From the NCBI RefSeq assembly GCF_043290135.1, contig NC_134705.1, positions 61,531,771 through 61,595,770 on the forward strand: a stretch of 64,000 nucleotides of DNA, given 5' to 3'. The notes below the pieces were generated by a model. It made no database searches and was not told the origin of the DNA. It saw only the letters and a list, made by a program, of their open reading frames with translations. The translations under genes were made by a program, and so were the position numbers. Origin of the DNA: Rhipicephalus microplus (Eukaryota; Arthropoda; Arachnida; Ixodida; Ixodidae). Below, in pieces: positions 33,151-44,606 of the stretch (position 1 is the first letter of the stretch; every line of letters starts with the position of its first letter).

Positions 33151-33181
33151 GGCACCATCTGCTAGTAAAGCAGATGGTGCC
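33151..33181 (+). repeat. Perfect 13-bp inverted repeat (hairpin) at a LINE 5' boundary
   Basis: ggcaccatctgct (33151-33163) and its exact complement agcagatggtgcc (33169-33181) are separated by agtaa. LINE similarity begins directly after it, so the hairpin marks the truncation junction. Confidence 0.75.
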
Positions 33182-34008
33182 TTCAAAACTCATATTGAAG
33201 GTATAACATCAGCAGCACTGCGGCGATTGTGGTTCTTAAAGCATCGCATGAGGCACTGCACCAGCAAAACAAAACTAGTTGCTTACACTACATTGGTACG
33301 CCCATTGTTGGAATATGCTGACGTTGTATGGGATCCACACACACAAACTGAAATATACTTACTAGAACGAGTCCAAAATAAATCCCTTCGGTTTATTTAC
33401 CACGCGTATAGTAGACACTGTTCAGTCACTGAACTCCGTAATAGATCCGCCCTTCCCACATCGGAGTCGCGTAGAAAGCTACATCGCTTAAAATTCCTTT
33501 ATAACATAGTCAACGGACACTCAGGACTCGCCTTTAACACTTACATGCAGTACAATACATCGCGGAAAACTCGGAACAAGCATGATAACACCATAGTGGT
33601 GCCACTTACAAAAACAGATTCTCGGCGATATTCCTTCTTTCCACGAACAATTTCCGACTGGAATGAACTACCTCATGACGTCACCAGCATCGCAGCGCCC
33701 GACGCATTCTTATCAGCTGCCACTGCCTGTCTGTAGTAAAAGCTGTCTGGTCGTATGTGCAGATTTCAATTCTTTTTATGATGTTTTTTTCACTTCGTGT
33801 TAGGAACAAAATTTGGATTGTATTTTTGATACCGCTCTTGTGTTGCTCCTGTAACCCGAGTATTCATGTTCCACGCAAACCTGTTATGTGGTGATTTTAT
33901 TTCTGTGCCGTGAAGAATAGTGTTATAAGTGGCTGCAATTATGAAAGTTTGTATCACTCCTGCCTTGGCCACCAAGAGATGGCTGGCAGTATGCAATAAA
34001 TAAAATAA
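33181..34008 (+). mobile_element. CR1/Jockey-like LINE, 5'-truncated 3' end
   Basis: An open frame to 33736 carries the RT thumb and C-terminal region: ALRRLWFLKHRM, LVAYTTLVRPLLEYADVVWDP, LERVQNKSLRFIYHAY, RRKLHRLKFLYNIVNG and SFFPRTISDWNELP, ending at a natural stop. The 3' untranslated region runs to an aataaataaaataaa tail at about 33993-34008. The coding part is uninterrupted for about 185 codons, so the insertion may be relatively recent. The active site is absent through truncation. Confidence 0.85.
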
Positions 34009-34189
34009 AGAACAGACCACTCGCGCTGCGCAAACGTTTACTGACCACCCCGTATATGTGCGCACTGGATCGCGTGTTCGCAATTCAGTCAAGGGCGTCT
34101 TTACTTGGCTTTCGATTGATGAGCGTCAACGTCAACGCGAGTGTAAGCGTTAGCGGAAAATGGTCCAAGATGTCGTGTAAGTGAGCTGT

Positions 34190-34420
34190 TATGATTGAAA
34201 GCGTATGTTATTTTTGCCGTTTTTGTTGTATAAAACATTATGGAATCACATTACATATAGCATTTCCACCTGGGTTACAATACATTGTTTATGCCGTTCT
34301 CATAGAATTTTGTTGTTCTTGTACACTATACACCTTTAAGGTGTTTCTTCTAATAGCCCCCCCCTCATACAGAATGTTTCTATGGGCTTGAAAACGAACT
34401 TTAAATAAATAAATAAATAT
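34190..34420 (+). mobile_element. Possible LINE 3' UTR fragment with AAAT tail
   Basis: Non-coding sequence ending in aaataaataaataaat (about 34402-34418), similar in form to the preceding CR1-like 3' end. No protein remains, so placement is tentative. Confidence 0.3.
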
Positions 34421-35080
34421 ATTTCCGTTTATCTATACTTTCACGCATGCATGGACAACGTCATTTTTCCCACTAGCCAATGACGGTGTCTCCAACGCAT
34501 ACTATAGAATTTAAGCAAAACTAGCTCCCCAGTGCAATCGAATAAAAATATTAATCAGTTACACGCAAGCGACGCGGAAAATCTTCGCACAAGTGCACTG
34601 TGTGCTAATCACTTCATTCTATACCAAAACATTACTAAGAAGTCGAGCTCAGCTACGTAGCCTACCAAGTTTGCCTGGAAAATTAAACTCTTTACAGGCT
34701 TAACCATTACGACATTCGTGACGAAAATTGTTGTCAGCCTTCAGCAGTTCCCCCCCCCCCCCCCCCAGCGCATAGATAGCTCGTCCGATGTTAAGTCCTC
34801 AGTGTAACTTTGTGCTGCTACTTCGCTCGTAACACGGCTACAGCGGGCAGGAATCGAATCGGCGTCACGCGTCGCTTCTGCAGGGTGCCCCCCCACCCCT
34901 CCTCCCGCTCTCTCTTGCCAGCCTTCAAAAATATGCCGACAAGAAAAAATGGATGCTGCTCACTAGTCCATGGAGCGACAAGTGGGCACAGTCGCTATCC
35001 CATGTGCTACCACAAGTGACAGGTTCGTCTCTGCACAAGTGTCACGATCGTGGCTATCATGTGGCCTTTTAAGCCAAACC
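34421..35080. other. Unassigned DNA with a poly-C run
   Basis: A run of about 17 C lies near 34749-34766. No gene or known repeat was recognised. Confidence 0.35.
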
Positions 35081-35085
35081 ACAAC

Positions 35086-35128
35086 TGCTATCTATCTATC
35101 TATATTTTAAGCCCCACCACAGCTGCTG

Positions 35129-35184
<56 letters not shown>
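35086..35184 (+). repeat. Two CTAT arrays following a duplicated leader
   Basis: The word ttttaagcc(a/c)(a/c)accaca(a/g)ctgct precedes a short CTAT array at about 35088-35103 and again a longer one at 35129-35184. The unit leader plus array is therefore duplicated in tandem. Confidence 0.75.
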
Positions 35185-35725
35185 ATATGACTCACTGGTC
35201 ATGACATGCATGATGTCACAATTTTGTCGCGTACTTCGTCAAACCTTTTCCGCCAGACATGTAGCGCATAACCTTAGGCGCAGGTATGCGTGTATGTAGC
35301 GCAGGTATGGGGGTATGTGTGCAGGTATGCATGTGGCGCAGGTATGCGGGTATGTGCTACAGGTGCTTGGCAGTTTATATCTACCAGGAACGGCAAGAAG
35401 AGACGTGCGTAATTTTAGTTATTGGGCATTAAGAAAAAAGCCGACATTGGCAGCGTTTACGGCAACGATGCCAATGACAACATAGATATTATCAACACCG
35501 GAAGCGGTAAGCTGGTAAGAAGTGCTGGTCCTCGCAAGGATGGTAGCCGTAGACACCGCTACACAAATCAGCTTAAGTGGATGGCACATAACTTCAATTT
35601 ACGTAAACTGGACATCACGCATGTATATTAGGAGTATATATGTATTGTTTATAAAATTGGGTAGGCAGCACTGCGAGCACAATTGACGTTACACGAACAT
35701 TAGGGTATACTTGAAAAGTACATGG
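35185..35725. other. Unassigned DNA with short GCAGGTATG repeats
   Basis: Between 35280 and 35362 the word gcaggtatg recurs with variants (cgcaggtatgcgtgtatgtag, gtgcaggtatgcatgtgg). Beyond that nothing was recognised. The frame at 35422-35631 has no known domain. Confidence 0.4.
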
Positions 35726-35726
35726 G

Positions 35727-35830
35727 AGGCTTGGCGTGGCTCTGTGGTAGAATACTTGATTGCCGCACAAAATGCTAGCGTTCGATTTCTGCTGACACAC
35801 TGAAATTTATTCATCGCATTTGTCCGGTTA
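35727..35830 (+). mobile_element. tRNA-derived SINE (Ruka-like)
   Basis: The sequence ggcgtggctctgtggtagaa fits a pol III A box (tggctctgtggtaga). About 35 bp later gcgttcgatttctgc fits a B box (GTTCGATTC). The spacing matches a tRNA-like head. The region after it (gaaatttattcatcgc) resembles the body of tick Ruka-type SINEs known from Rhipicephalus. The boundary on the 3' side is uncertain. Confidence 0.65.
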
Positions 35831-35839
35831 ACGCTGCCT

Positions 35840-36480
35840 ATGACAACTCTACCAACAGCCTCACCACCTCACCGCCTCAGCGAGACTTACAACGCAGCGA
35901 AGCATCCACACTACGCCAGTTGCAAGTGCAAGCCATATGCACCACCTACTGGGCAAAGCACTTATGCCCGCACTTATACACCATGGATATATGCCAACAC
36001 GTCAAGAAGGCGCGAGTGACCAAAAGACACCTCCTCGGGGACTGTGCGCCACCGCTGGGTAACGAAGAAAAAGCAATGCCAACTGCCATCAGCAGCAAGA
36101 TCTTCAGTCGATAGCCAGGCAACCAATGAGACGTGGCCCAGCGTGTACTTAGCATCTTGGAACGTCAGTGGCCGAAAGCGGTGCCCCCACGGGCTTGCCG
36201 CGGCTAGGTTGCTGCTCTGGGACGTCCGAGCACGCTAGTGTTTCGCTTGAATTCTCCTACCTCTTCTCCCTTTAAGCTGGATCGTCAATAAAGCTTTTTT
36301 GCTCATTCACCGAAAGTTCGAGCGTAAAAGTTACCCTAGCGTGTTCTCGCCGTTCTAGTGTAGATATGAAGGGTCTATTACCTGTGGCACATACCCGAGT
36401 GCCAGTGGCACATGTATCCGCTGCAGGGTAGTGCCATCATGACCAGCGAGTCGTATTCGTCAAACCATCTTACCTTCTCG
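35840..36480. other. Unassigned DNA, possibly a solo LTR
   Basis: The region contains aataaagc near 36288, a plausible polyadenylation signal, downstream of a GC-rich stretch. There is no coding similarity. A solo LTR is one possibility, but termini and duplication were not found. Confidence 0.3.
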
Positions 36481-36486
36481 CACTAA

Positions 36487-36743
<257 letters not shown>

Positions 36744-37009
36744 TTATGTGCGAGGAAATGCTGTGCATAAAAGTTGCAGTCACCTTTCCTTCGTATGCTT
36801 CCCATAATATAGATTCCGAGGGTAGGCGGTTTAAGCCACATTTTTTAACGTGGTAGCGTTAAAGAGCTCGTTTCGCAAAAATTTTCGCGTCGGCGCCAGT
36901 GCCGGCGTCGCTGATTGTGGGCACAAAATCAACATCTTATGCGTCACCGCAAAGTCAAGAACAGTGCATATAAATAAATGAAGGTGAGAGGGGACCAAAC
37001 ATTAGTCGT

Positions 37010-37080
37010 TTGGGTAAAGTGAGGATCCAACCCGCGTCGTTTGCGTGGCAAGCGGATGTTCTACCACAAGGCCACGCCTT
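37010..37080 (-). mobile_element. tRNA-like segment (SINE head) on the minus strand
   Basis: Minus-strand ggcgtggccttgtggtagaac fits an A box and gcgggttggatcc fits a B box. The middle (cttgccacgcaaac) resembles the anticodon arm of the SINE at 35727. It reads as a SINE head, not a functional tRNA, because the arms do not pair cleanly. Confidence 0.55.
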
Positions 37081-37634
37081 TGCTTGTAAAAACAGTGAAT
37101 AAAAAAGCTTCCTCTACCATAAAATGTCGTGAAAGAAGTGTTCATTCTTTACCAACACATGCGTCCTGTATAGCTGCTTCACAATGCAACATGTAATATT
37201 GCAGTAATAATGCGTGGGGCAAGCGTTACCAATGGGTGTCAAAGCATGCGATTATTATAATGTATTCGTGGTTGAAAGCCGGTACCCCACTACAAAAGGC
37301 ACACTTGCTACTGCACCTATTCTCTTCAGGCCACGTCATGGGTGCATAGCATGTTCGAAAAGGTTTCATGCTTTGAGTGTTTGAAGTGCGCACGAGGAAC
37401 AAGATGTCGCTATTACGTTCAAGTCCTAAAGGCGAAGCTTTATGGTCCCCTAACTTTGAATATTTCTTGATTTTTGAGTCAATTTATGATCATTTTATTA
37501 CGACAGCAATTACATGAACACACGCGGCGGGATTTAGAGCCGACGTCGGCGTCACTCACGGAATATGTATATGTATCTATGTATATGTAAATGTTAGAAA
37601 GAAAAATAATAATTGAGGAAAAAAATACACCGGC

Positions 37635-37715
37635 GCGCGGAATCAAACGGGGGACATCTGCTTTGTGAATGCGACGCGTGAACCAGTAAGCCACTGAGGA
37701 ACACCTCCTAGATAG
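37635..37715 (-). mobile_element. Second tRNA-like segment on the minus strand
   Basis: Minus-strand cctcagtggcttactggttc fits an A box and ccgtttgattccgcg fits a B box about 45 bp downstream. It lies inside the same foldback-type region. A SINE head is the likely origin. Confidence 0.5.
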
Positions 37716-38325
37716 TGTAAACGCCAAGCTATTTATATCAACCGTTTAGCGCTGTTGACGGCCATCTCGAACGGAACTATCGTGTTTGCAGCATTATCAG
37801 CGAATTCGCGCCATGAGCGCGCGTCGCCACATCGCCAGAACGCGGTCGCGAGCACTCTCATCTACCACGCGTATTTTTCCCCACGTTGCGGAGGAGGGTG
37901 GACGCTCACTCACGCACCCTTATCTCGCGGTGGGTAGAAACGTACGTCTTGGCTGGCATTGGGCTTCCACTGGAACGATTATGTTGTAGTTACCAGGCGC
38001 ACAAAGGTCAATGCAATCGTTGCGCAGTCTCCGTTTGCAACAAGGGCGCGCTTTTCACACTCAGCGAAATAAATGAGATGCTTATTCGCGTTCATCTGGA
38101 CCTGTGAGTACGTTTCACGCGCTGTTTGTTTGTGAAAAACGCGGGGCACGTTTCCATCTGCTTGCATTCTGCGCGTGACCTCATTCGTTGCTATCGCGTT
38201 CATCACTTCGCCTTTGCAGCAGAGCTTTGAATTTTTCGCTTAGAACCAATGACGCCCTCACCGACACCGACGCTTGAGACTAATTTCTGTGCAATGCGCT
38301 CTTTTAACGTTAACGCCTTAATAAG

Positions 38326-38754
38326 AGACTGATTCTTACCGAGCATTGCATGGGGTAGTGCAAGTTCTCAGCCAATTTTTTTTTAACTTCGGCGGCGCTC
38401 GCAGGTGTTTATTGGGCGAAGCGATAGATAGCGAGAAGCTGCCAACTTGTATGTTTCGTTGACCGATTTGTAACTTTCTGATTGGAACTTCTTGGTCATC
38501 ATTACAGAAGTTTCATTGTATGCGAATATAAAGGAATGCCGAATAGAAAGCAGGCGGCCACCGGCACCGGTCATTCAGAAGGGCGCAACGTAACCCCTGT
38601 GCAGAGCACAAGAATTGGTTCGACTTTTCCAGTCTCCAGCTACAGATGTTTATAAATGAAATGCATGACCAGAATGGTGATGTACGTAGCGACGCTGTAT
38701 ACGGACTTGGTGTACTAAAGAAAAATGCACATGAAACACTTCAGTTGTATCATT
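38326..38754. other. Unassigned intergenic DNA
   Basis: No gene, repeat array or transposon motif was recognised. Confidence 0.35.
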
Positions 38755-40083
38755 TGTGTTGGAGAAGAGGGAGAGAGACATAATCAAGTCGGAGCACCTA
38801 GAAGACGACTACGACAAAGAGCTGAGCTCGTGACAGTGACTGACGCCCCTTGAACCAGGCAGTTAGTTTTAGTCAATAAACCCCCTTATAATTTAGTGGA
38901 GGTGCTGGGTAGTCTTCGAAGCAGGAACTACGAAGTCGCACCTTACCTGCCGTGCCAGCAATGCTGGAAGAACACTCTACCCGAGGTACCTCACAAGTTC
39001 TCGCCTCTACATGTCCCGGCGTGTGGCCACTGCGCCACCCACCGATCTTCAGCGGAACTGACGGCCAAGACGTTGAGGAGTGGCAGGCTACTTACGACAA
39101 GGTGAGCGCAGCGAACAATTGGGACGATGTGGCTAAGCTGACCTATGTAAGCTTTTACTTGTCAGGCGTCGCTAGTTTCTGGTTGCGCAATTGCGAAGCC
39201 GACATTGCCAGCTGGGATTCATTGAAGACCTCTTTTCACAAGTCTTCGACCACCCTGCTGTGCGAAAACTCCGCGCAGAACAACGACCTCGTGAGCGCGC
39301 TCAAGAGCCAGGAGAGGCCTTTACCAGCTACATTGAAGATGTTGGCTTGTGCAAGCGGCTAAACCCAGCGATGCTCGAAGCTGAGAAAGTCAAACAAATC
39401 CTCAAGGGCATATGCGATGACGCATTTCAAATGTTGTTAGCGAAGGACCCACAAACCATAGCCGATCTCGTCACCTTGTGCCAGAGTTTTGACGGATTGT
39501 GCAAGCAACGTGCCCAAACACAGCGCTCTCTGGAACAACGTGACTCGATCGCGCCCTTGACTCTCGGAGACTAGAACGACACGTTGGCTCGCATAAAGCA
39601 GTTCATGCGTGAGGAGGTCGCTCGGAAGCTCTCCATTTTATCAGACACGCCCGAACCAGCACGAGCATATACTCTGGCCTCAGATCATCTGGTGCGGCCA
39701 TAAAGCACGTCATACAAGATGAGGTAGCTGGCGCTTTGCCTTTCACTCGTTCAGCACCTCTGGAGGCCACACTCTTGACGTATATGCGCAAGTCGTTGCA
39801 GCCATAGCACCCCGACAGCCCACTTATGCTACCTCACTGGTCCCTGTTTGGTCATCACCAGTTCCTGTTTGGTCATCTCCAGTTCCGTTAAGGCGGCCAA
39901 TTGCGCCGTTTCCGAATCCGTGGCGCACCGCAGACAACCGCCCGATTTGCTATTCTTGCGGTTATGCAGGACATGTGCCTCACTTGTGCCGCTGCCGCCC
40001 TCTCGTTCACAGCGACATCATGCAAAGATCGCCGAACGACTCTCGGCGCTTTAACAACACGGCAAGTCAACAAGGATCCTCTT
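38755..40083 (+). mobile_element. Ty3/gypsy 5' fragment: LTR and gag, truncated before pol
   Basis: A probable LTR starts tgtgttggagaag (38755) and ends near 38893 after caataaaccccc. It is followed by tagtggaggtgctgg, the counterpart of the primer-site region of the young gypsy. Gag follows: FSGTDGQDVEEWQATYDKVSAANNW, then after a frameshift near 39240 PGEAFTSYIEDVGLC and DAFQMLLAKDPQTIADLVTLCQSFD, and a zinc knuckle RPICYSCGYAGHVPHLC near 39940. Similarity stops at about 40083 with no protease. It is a relative of the 23.8-kb element but clearly diverged. Confidence 0.82.
38960..40060 (+). pseudogene. Gag of the truncated gypsy (broken)
   Basis: The capsid-like core spans about 39030-39570 in two frames, joined by a +1 shift near 39240. 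The knuckle CX2CX4HX4C near 39945-39990 is in a third frame. Compared with Gag at 24153, the motifs run in the same order with many substitutions. The fragment cannot make a full Gag. Confidence 0.8.
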
Positions 40084-40416
40084 CACCCGAATATATGTAG
40101 GCTGGGGCAGCGTGTATGCAAGACAAGCAAGGACATGGAGAGATTTTTTTACACGGTATATTTCTTCTCGCTTGCTACCTTATCACATTCTCTCCAAATG
40201 TGCATTGTGACGGGAGATCCAGTTCCTGTTCGCAGTGCTCTACTCCCACTCGTCCCTGCACGACACCGCTGGGAGCACGAAAAGGTGAATGTCAATCATC
40301 TGAGGGGCATTATTATTTATATTCATCATATTGATGAGCCGATCAGTTTAAAAAGTTTGCAGGTATAACGTGACAGCAGAAAGTGCAAGACAGGGCATAT
40401 TGGCGGATGATGGGAA
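40084..40416. other. Unassigned DNA between gypsy fragment and LINE copy 2
   Basis: Nothing recognisable was seen. Confidence 0.35.
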
Positions 40417-40429
40417 ACGCCTTTGCCCG

Positions 40430-40468
40430 GATGATGATGATGATGATGATGATGATGACGATGATGAC
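40430..40468 (-). repeat. CAT-type 3' tail of LINE copy 2
   Basis: On the plus strand about ten GAT units followed by gacgatgatgac. Equivalent to the tail of copy 1. Confidence 0.8.
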
Positions 40469-41041
40469 GTTTGATGTTTGGTGGCGCAAGGACCATTTAG
40501 TGGCCAAAGAGTATCAGTTCATCTTTTTATATATATGGACTATGATTGTGATAAGCGGCTCAATATAGGACGCAAAATTCCTCGCACTAAGGTGGGCTAA
40601 AACATAGAAGTGATAAAATCATGACCATGCCGTGAGAGGTGTGTGGTGTAATGGATAAGAAAAGTTTGTGATAATAAAAACGATGGTGGACACGTATGAT
40701 ATTAGCACATAGGCCTCACTCGTTCACACCCTTCCATCCAAGTGCCGTGAGGAAAGTGCTTTGTTAAGTGTAGCATGCACCACAGCACAGACCTCTCTGG
40801 AGAGGTCATGCTACGGAATGCCTGGGTATATGATATGAAAAGTACGAGCTTCTCATAAAAAGCTAACAATCATTTATGTGTAAAAAGTGGTTCCCTACTG
40901 ACGAACATTACAAGATGGAGTGGTATCTGTTCTCGGTAGGGTAACGGAAAGTGTTGTCTTCTCAGCGTGTCCAATTCTTTACACTGAATTAGAATGTGAA
41001 GTACGGTTAGCGCTTCTTCACATCTATCACACAAAGGCGGA

Positions 41042-41640
41042 TCACCACCAGACAGAAGAAATGAATGTGTTGTGTGTATGTCCTGTTCTTGACCTTGTAA
41101 GGATTATTTCTGTGTGACATGATTTTGATACTGGCGGCCAATGACCAAGTTGCGGCTTGATGACATACAATTGGTTACCTGTATGTGTGTCCCGTGTGCT
41201 CTGCCAATAGCCCCTGAGCCTTCGTTTCAGAAAAGGTTTCAAGTTGAGTGCAGGAATTGGTATCGATGTATTGGAAGCGGTTTTGTTGGTAGATCCAGCT
41301 AGCAGGTCCACCAGAACGTTGCCCTGAATTTCACAGTGTCCTGGCACCCAGCAGACTACAACATGCTGCTTAGATGAGTAGACTGCATAAGAGCGAATAA
41401 AGCGAGACAAGAACAGGGTTTTCCTGCTTTTTGAGAGTTTTCAGAGCTTTTACTGCACTGAGGGAAACTGTTTATAATAATGTCTTCTGTAGTTTTATTT
41501 GTTTAATGTGTTTGACGGCTGAAAGTATCGCATAAGCTTAGCTGGTGAAAATGCTTGAATCATCCGGGAAGGATGGGCTGACGGCTGCGTACGAGACAGA
41601 AGAGTTGGTCTTTGAAGCATCCGTAAAGAACTCAAGACAT
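41042..41640 (-). pseudogene. LINE copy 2 RNase H and C-terminal part (broken)
   Basis: Minus-strand VCWVPGHCEIQGNVLVDLLAG is the conserved RNase H tail (VPGHxxIxGN), here in better form than in copy 1. It is followed by LKPFLKRRL, HWPPVSKSCHTEI and SRTGHTHNTF. The earlier RNase H part near 41640-41500 is frame-shifted. Confidence 0.8.
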
Positions 41641-43144
41641 GAGTATTTCTGTTGTAGTTCTGGGAAGTATGTCTGGATTCAGGACTTGTGTATTTCTGTT
41701 GTAGTTCTAGGAAGTATCTCTGGATATGTGCAATTGGAGCATACTTCGTAACCTCCAAGAAAGACACGTCGCAATCTGTCACCTGCCACTGCCACGGTGG
41801 CAGGCCTACTGCGGGAGCCATCAAACGGTGTTCAAGTGGAACACCGGTTTCTTTCGCTAGGCTACTCACACGAAGTGAGTAGGGCTGTCCCATAGATGGC
41901 CGTTTCTCAAACACAGCAAGGCCTGTCATGCCATTTATTGTGGAATGTGATAGGTGATCCTTGTCTGCATTTACATTAAAATAATTTTTAAAAGGCATGC
42001 AACATATTTGTAGGTGGAGCAACCATTCGTTCGATTCCACATACAAGCTTTCTAAGAGGCTAGTGCGAAAAGCACCCGTACAGAGACGGATGCCTAGATG
42101 ATGAACAGGGTCAAGCATTTTAAGGGCAGGAGGTGTCGCAGACTGATATGCTATTGCCCCATAACCTAGGCGGGTACGTATGAGGCTTTTATACAACTTC
42201 AATAATCACTTCTTGTCACTTCCCCACGTAGTACGTGACAACAATTTTAGCAAGTTCGTAGCTTTTATGTACTTGTTTTTAAATATTTGATTTGTGGTAT
42301 GAAGGTTAGCTTGGTGTCCAAGATTAGGCCTAGGAATTGGTGTTCGGTATTAACGGAAAGACGTTGCCCATTCAGTTGAATATGGGGTTCGGAATGAATG
42401 TCTCTCTTCCTGGAGAACAAGACACACGTGCTTTTCTGTTAATTCAGTCGGAACTCGTTCTCTTCAGCCCAACTGGAGACTTTGTTCAAACCAAGCTGAA
42501 CCTGGTGCTCACACATGGTCAGATTACAAGATTTAAAACCAAGCTGGACGGTGTACACATATGTACAATAAAGCATATTGGGAGGAATGGACTAGCGCAA
42601 AGAATTCAATTTGATAATATAAAGTGTGCAAACTAAAGACATGACCTGGCGGCAAGCCTGTTTCTTGGACAAATGTTTGAGAAAGAACGCTGCCCACTCG
42701 AACGCGCAATGTCCAGTTTGACAAGTAACTTGCGATTATACTAAGCATGCTGCCACGCACGCCACGGTGGAACAGGTATCTTAATATTCCAAAGCGCCAT
42801 GTTGTATCATATGCATTTTCGATATCGAAGAACACAGATAGAAAGGATTGGTTATGAACGAAAGCGTTTCTGATCTGAGCCTCGATCGAACAAGGTGGTT
42901 GGTGGTGGATCTACCCTCTCGAAAGCCGCACTGAAATGGGTCGAGCAAATTGCTCGTTTCAAGAAAATGTCCAAGTGAGCAGTTTTATCATTTTTTCGAG
43001 AATTTCGCATAGGCAGCTTGGAAGCGCAACAGGCCTATAACTCAAAACTGAAGAAGGGTTCTTGCCCTGTTTCAAAATGGGAATAACAATCACATCTTGC
43101 CAGAAAGTAGGGATAGCGCCAGAGAACCAGATAGCATTGTACAA
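41640..43144 (-). pseudogene. LINE copy 2 reverse transcriptase (broken)
   Basis: Blocks on the minus strand: VIVIPILKQGKNPSSVLSYRPVALPSC (43100), FFDIENAYDTTW (catalytic D, 42830), VQETGLPPGHVFS (family VPQGxVLS, disrupted), then the thumb part YKSLIRTRLGYGAIAYQSATPPALKMLDPVHHLGIRL (42200 onward), matching copy 1 closely. The YVDD box region near 42530 is lost in a frame break. Confidence 0.83.
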
Positions 43145-43555
43145 ACAAAGGAAGGTTTTCTGCGTTTTTATTGGTAGGTTTTTAACATTTCGTAAACCGC
43201 ATGGTCAGAACCTGGAGCCAAATTACTGCAGGAGTTCAGTGATGTTTGGAGCTAAGCTAAGTGAAAGCTTGGTTGTACGCCTCGTATGTTGTACATTTGT
43301 GTTCGAGTTTTTGCGTTTCTATTTTTGTTCTGTATTTTTGGAAAGTGTCAGTATAGTGCGACGAGCGTAACACCTGCTCGATGTTTGCACCAAGGAAGTT
43401 CGCTTTATCTTCTAAGGTGTCACCCTGTGTGTTTACAAGTGGGAGTGTGTGCGCTTGTCATCCTGCTACCCTACCAACCATGTTCTCGACTTTTCCCCTT
43501 TTGTATATGAATTGATCTCTGACAAAAACTTCTGCCAACTTTCTGTTCTGGCCTG

Positions 43556-44572
43556 TCAACGCGTTCTCCTGGTCTGAGACTTCATTTTCATAAAGATGTC
43601 AAGATTTTCGGCGTTCGGTGAGTTTCCAAGGAACCTCCATGGTCTGTTTTGCTGCTTGCGCGCATTTCGGCCCTCAGAGTTCCACCACGGCACACGCGGT
43701 TTTCCAGGGTGTCCATTTTGTTTGTGGGATGCACTTTGTTGCAGCATCAATCAAAAATGCTGTGAAATAGTTGACAGTAGCATAAATGGTCAAAGTACAT
43801 ATGTCACTCCAGCCTAAACAAGCAATGGTACAAAACTGCTCCCCGTCGGCTCTGTTTAAGAGCCATTTAGGAGCCCGTGCTAGACACTCAGTTGCTGTAG
43901 TTGTTCTAGAACTACGGGGAAGTGGTCACTTGCGTATGAATAACTGATGACTTTCTACTGAAGTAAAGGCGCAAGAGACGGAGATACTATGCTTGGGTCT
44001 ATGGAGGAGTAGGTCATATTAGCGAGATTATAGTAGGTTGGTTCTTTTTTGATCCAGAAGACACGCACTCGGTGAGAGAAGGAACTGTTCAGTCAATCTC
44101 GCGCGTCGCAATGAGAGTCAGCCAACAGCCTGCTATGTGCATTCAAGTCTCCAAGGAGAACATAAGAATCCGGAAGTTCACCCATGCAAGATTGTGTGTC
44201 ATGTTATTGCAGCTGATAGCTTGAAGGAATGTAAAAGTGCAAATTGTGACCAGTTTATCAAAAAGAACAGCTCGAAGAGCCACTACCTCAAGGGACGTTT
44301 GGAGTTGTGTGTACATGCAGTCCCTTTATTCACGATAAGGCAACACCTCCGGTTGATGTTATGGCATCATCACGGTCCTTTCGAAAAATAACGTATTTTC
44401 GAAGGAAGTTGGTGTGTTTTGAATTTAGGTGTAATTCTTGTACACACAGCACTTTTGGTGAGTGTTCATGTAAAGGTTCTTGGATGTCGTCAAGGTTTCT
44501 GAGACGGCCCCAGACGTTCCATTGTATAATACTAGGCTTCATGGTGAACGTTAAGTAGTGGTGTGTGTACAA
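43556..44572 (-). pseudogene. LINE copy 2 endonuclease (broken)
   Basis: The start region reads MKPSIIQWNVWGRLRNLDDIQEPL and VLCVQELHL, the APE-endonuclease entry motifs. The post-endonuclease motif PRVPWWNSEGRNARK is near 43690. The intermediate motifs are scattered over several frames. Confidence 0.8.
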
Positions 44573-44606
44573 AAAGCAAGTGGCTGTTTAGGCAGGGACT
44601 TTGAGT

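Larger units (their letters stand above)
36848..38325. mobile_element. Foldback-type element with about 85-bp inverted ends
   Basis: The left end (gcgttaaagagctcgtttcgcaaa...gcgtcggcg...ggcgtcgctgattg...) aligns with the reverse complement of 38225-38325 (acgttaaaagagcgcattgcaca...gcgtcggtg...ggcgtcattggtt...). Identity is roughly two in three by eye. No transposase frame was seen, so it would be non-autonomous. It carries two tRNA-like segments on its minus strand. Confidence 0.55.

Noticed and set aside
37010..37715. Possible functional tRNA genes
   Set aside because: A and B boxes are present but stems do not pair well and the segments sit in a repeat; SINE heads are more likely.
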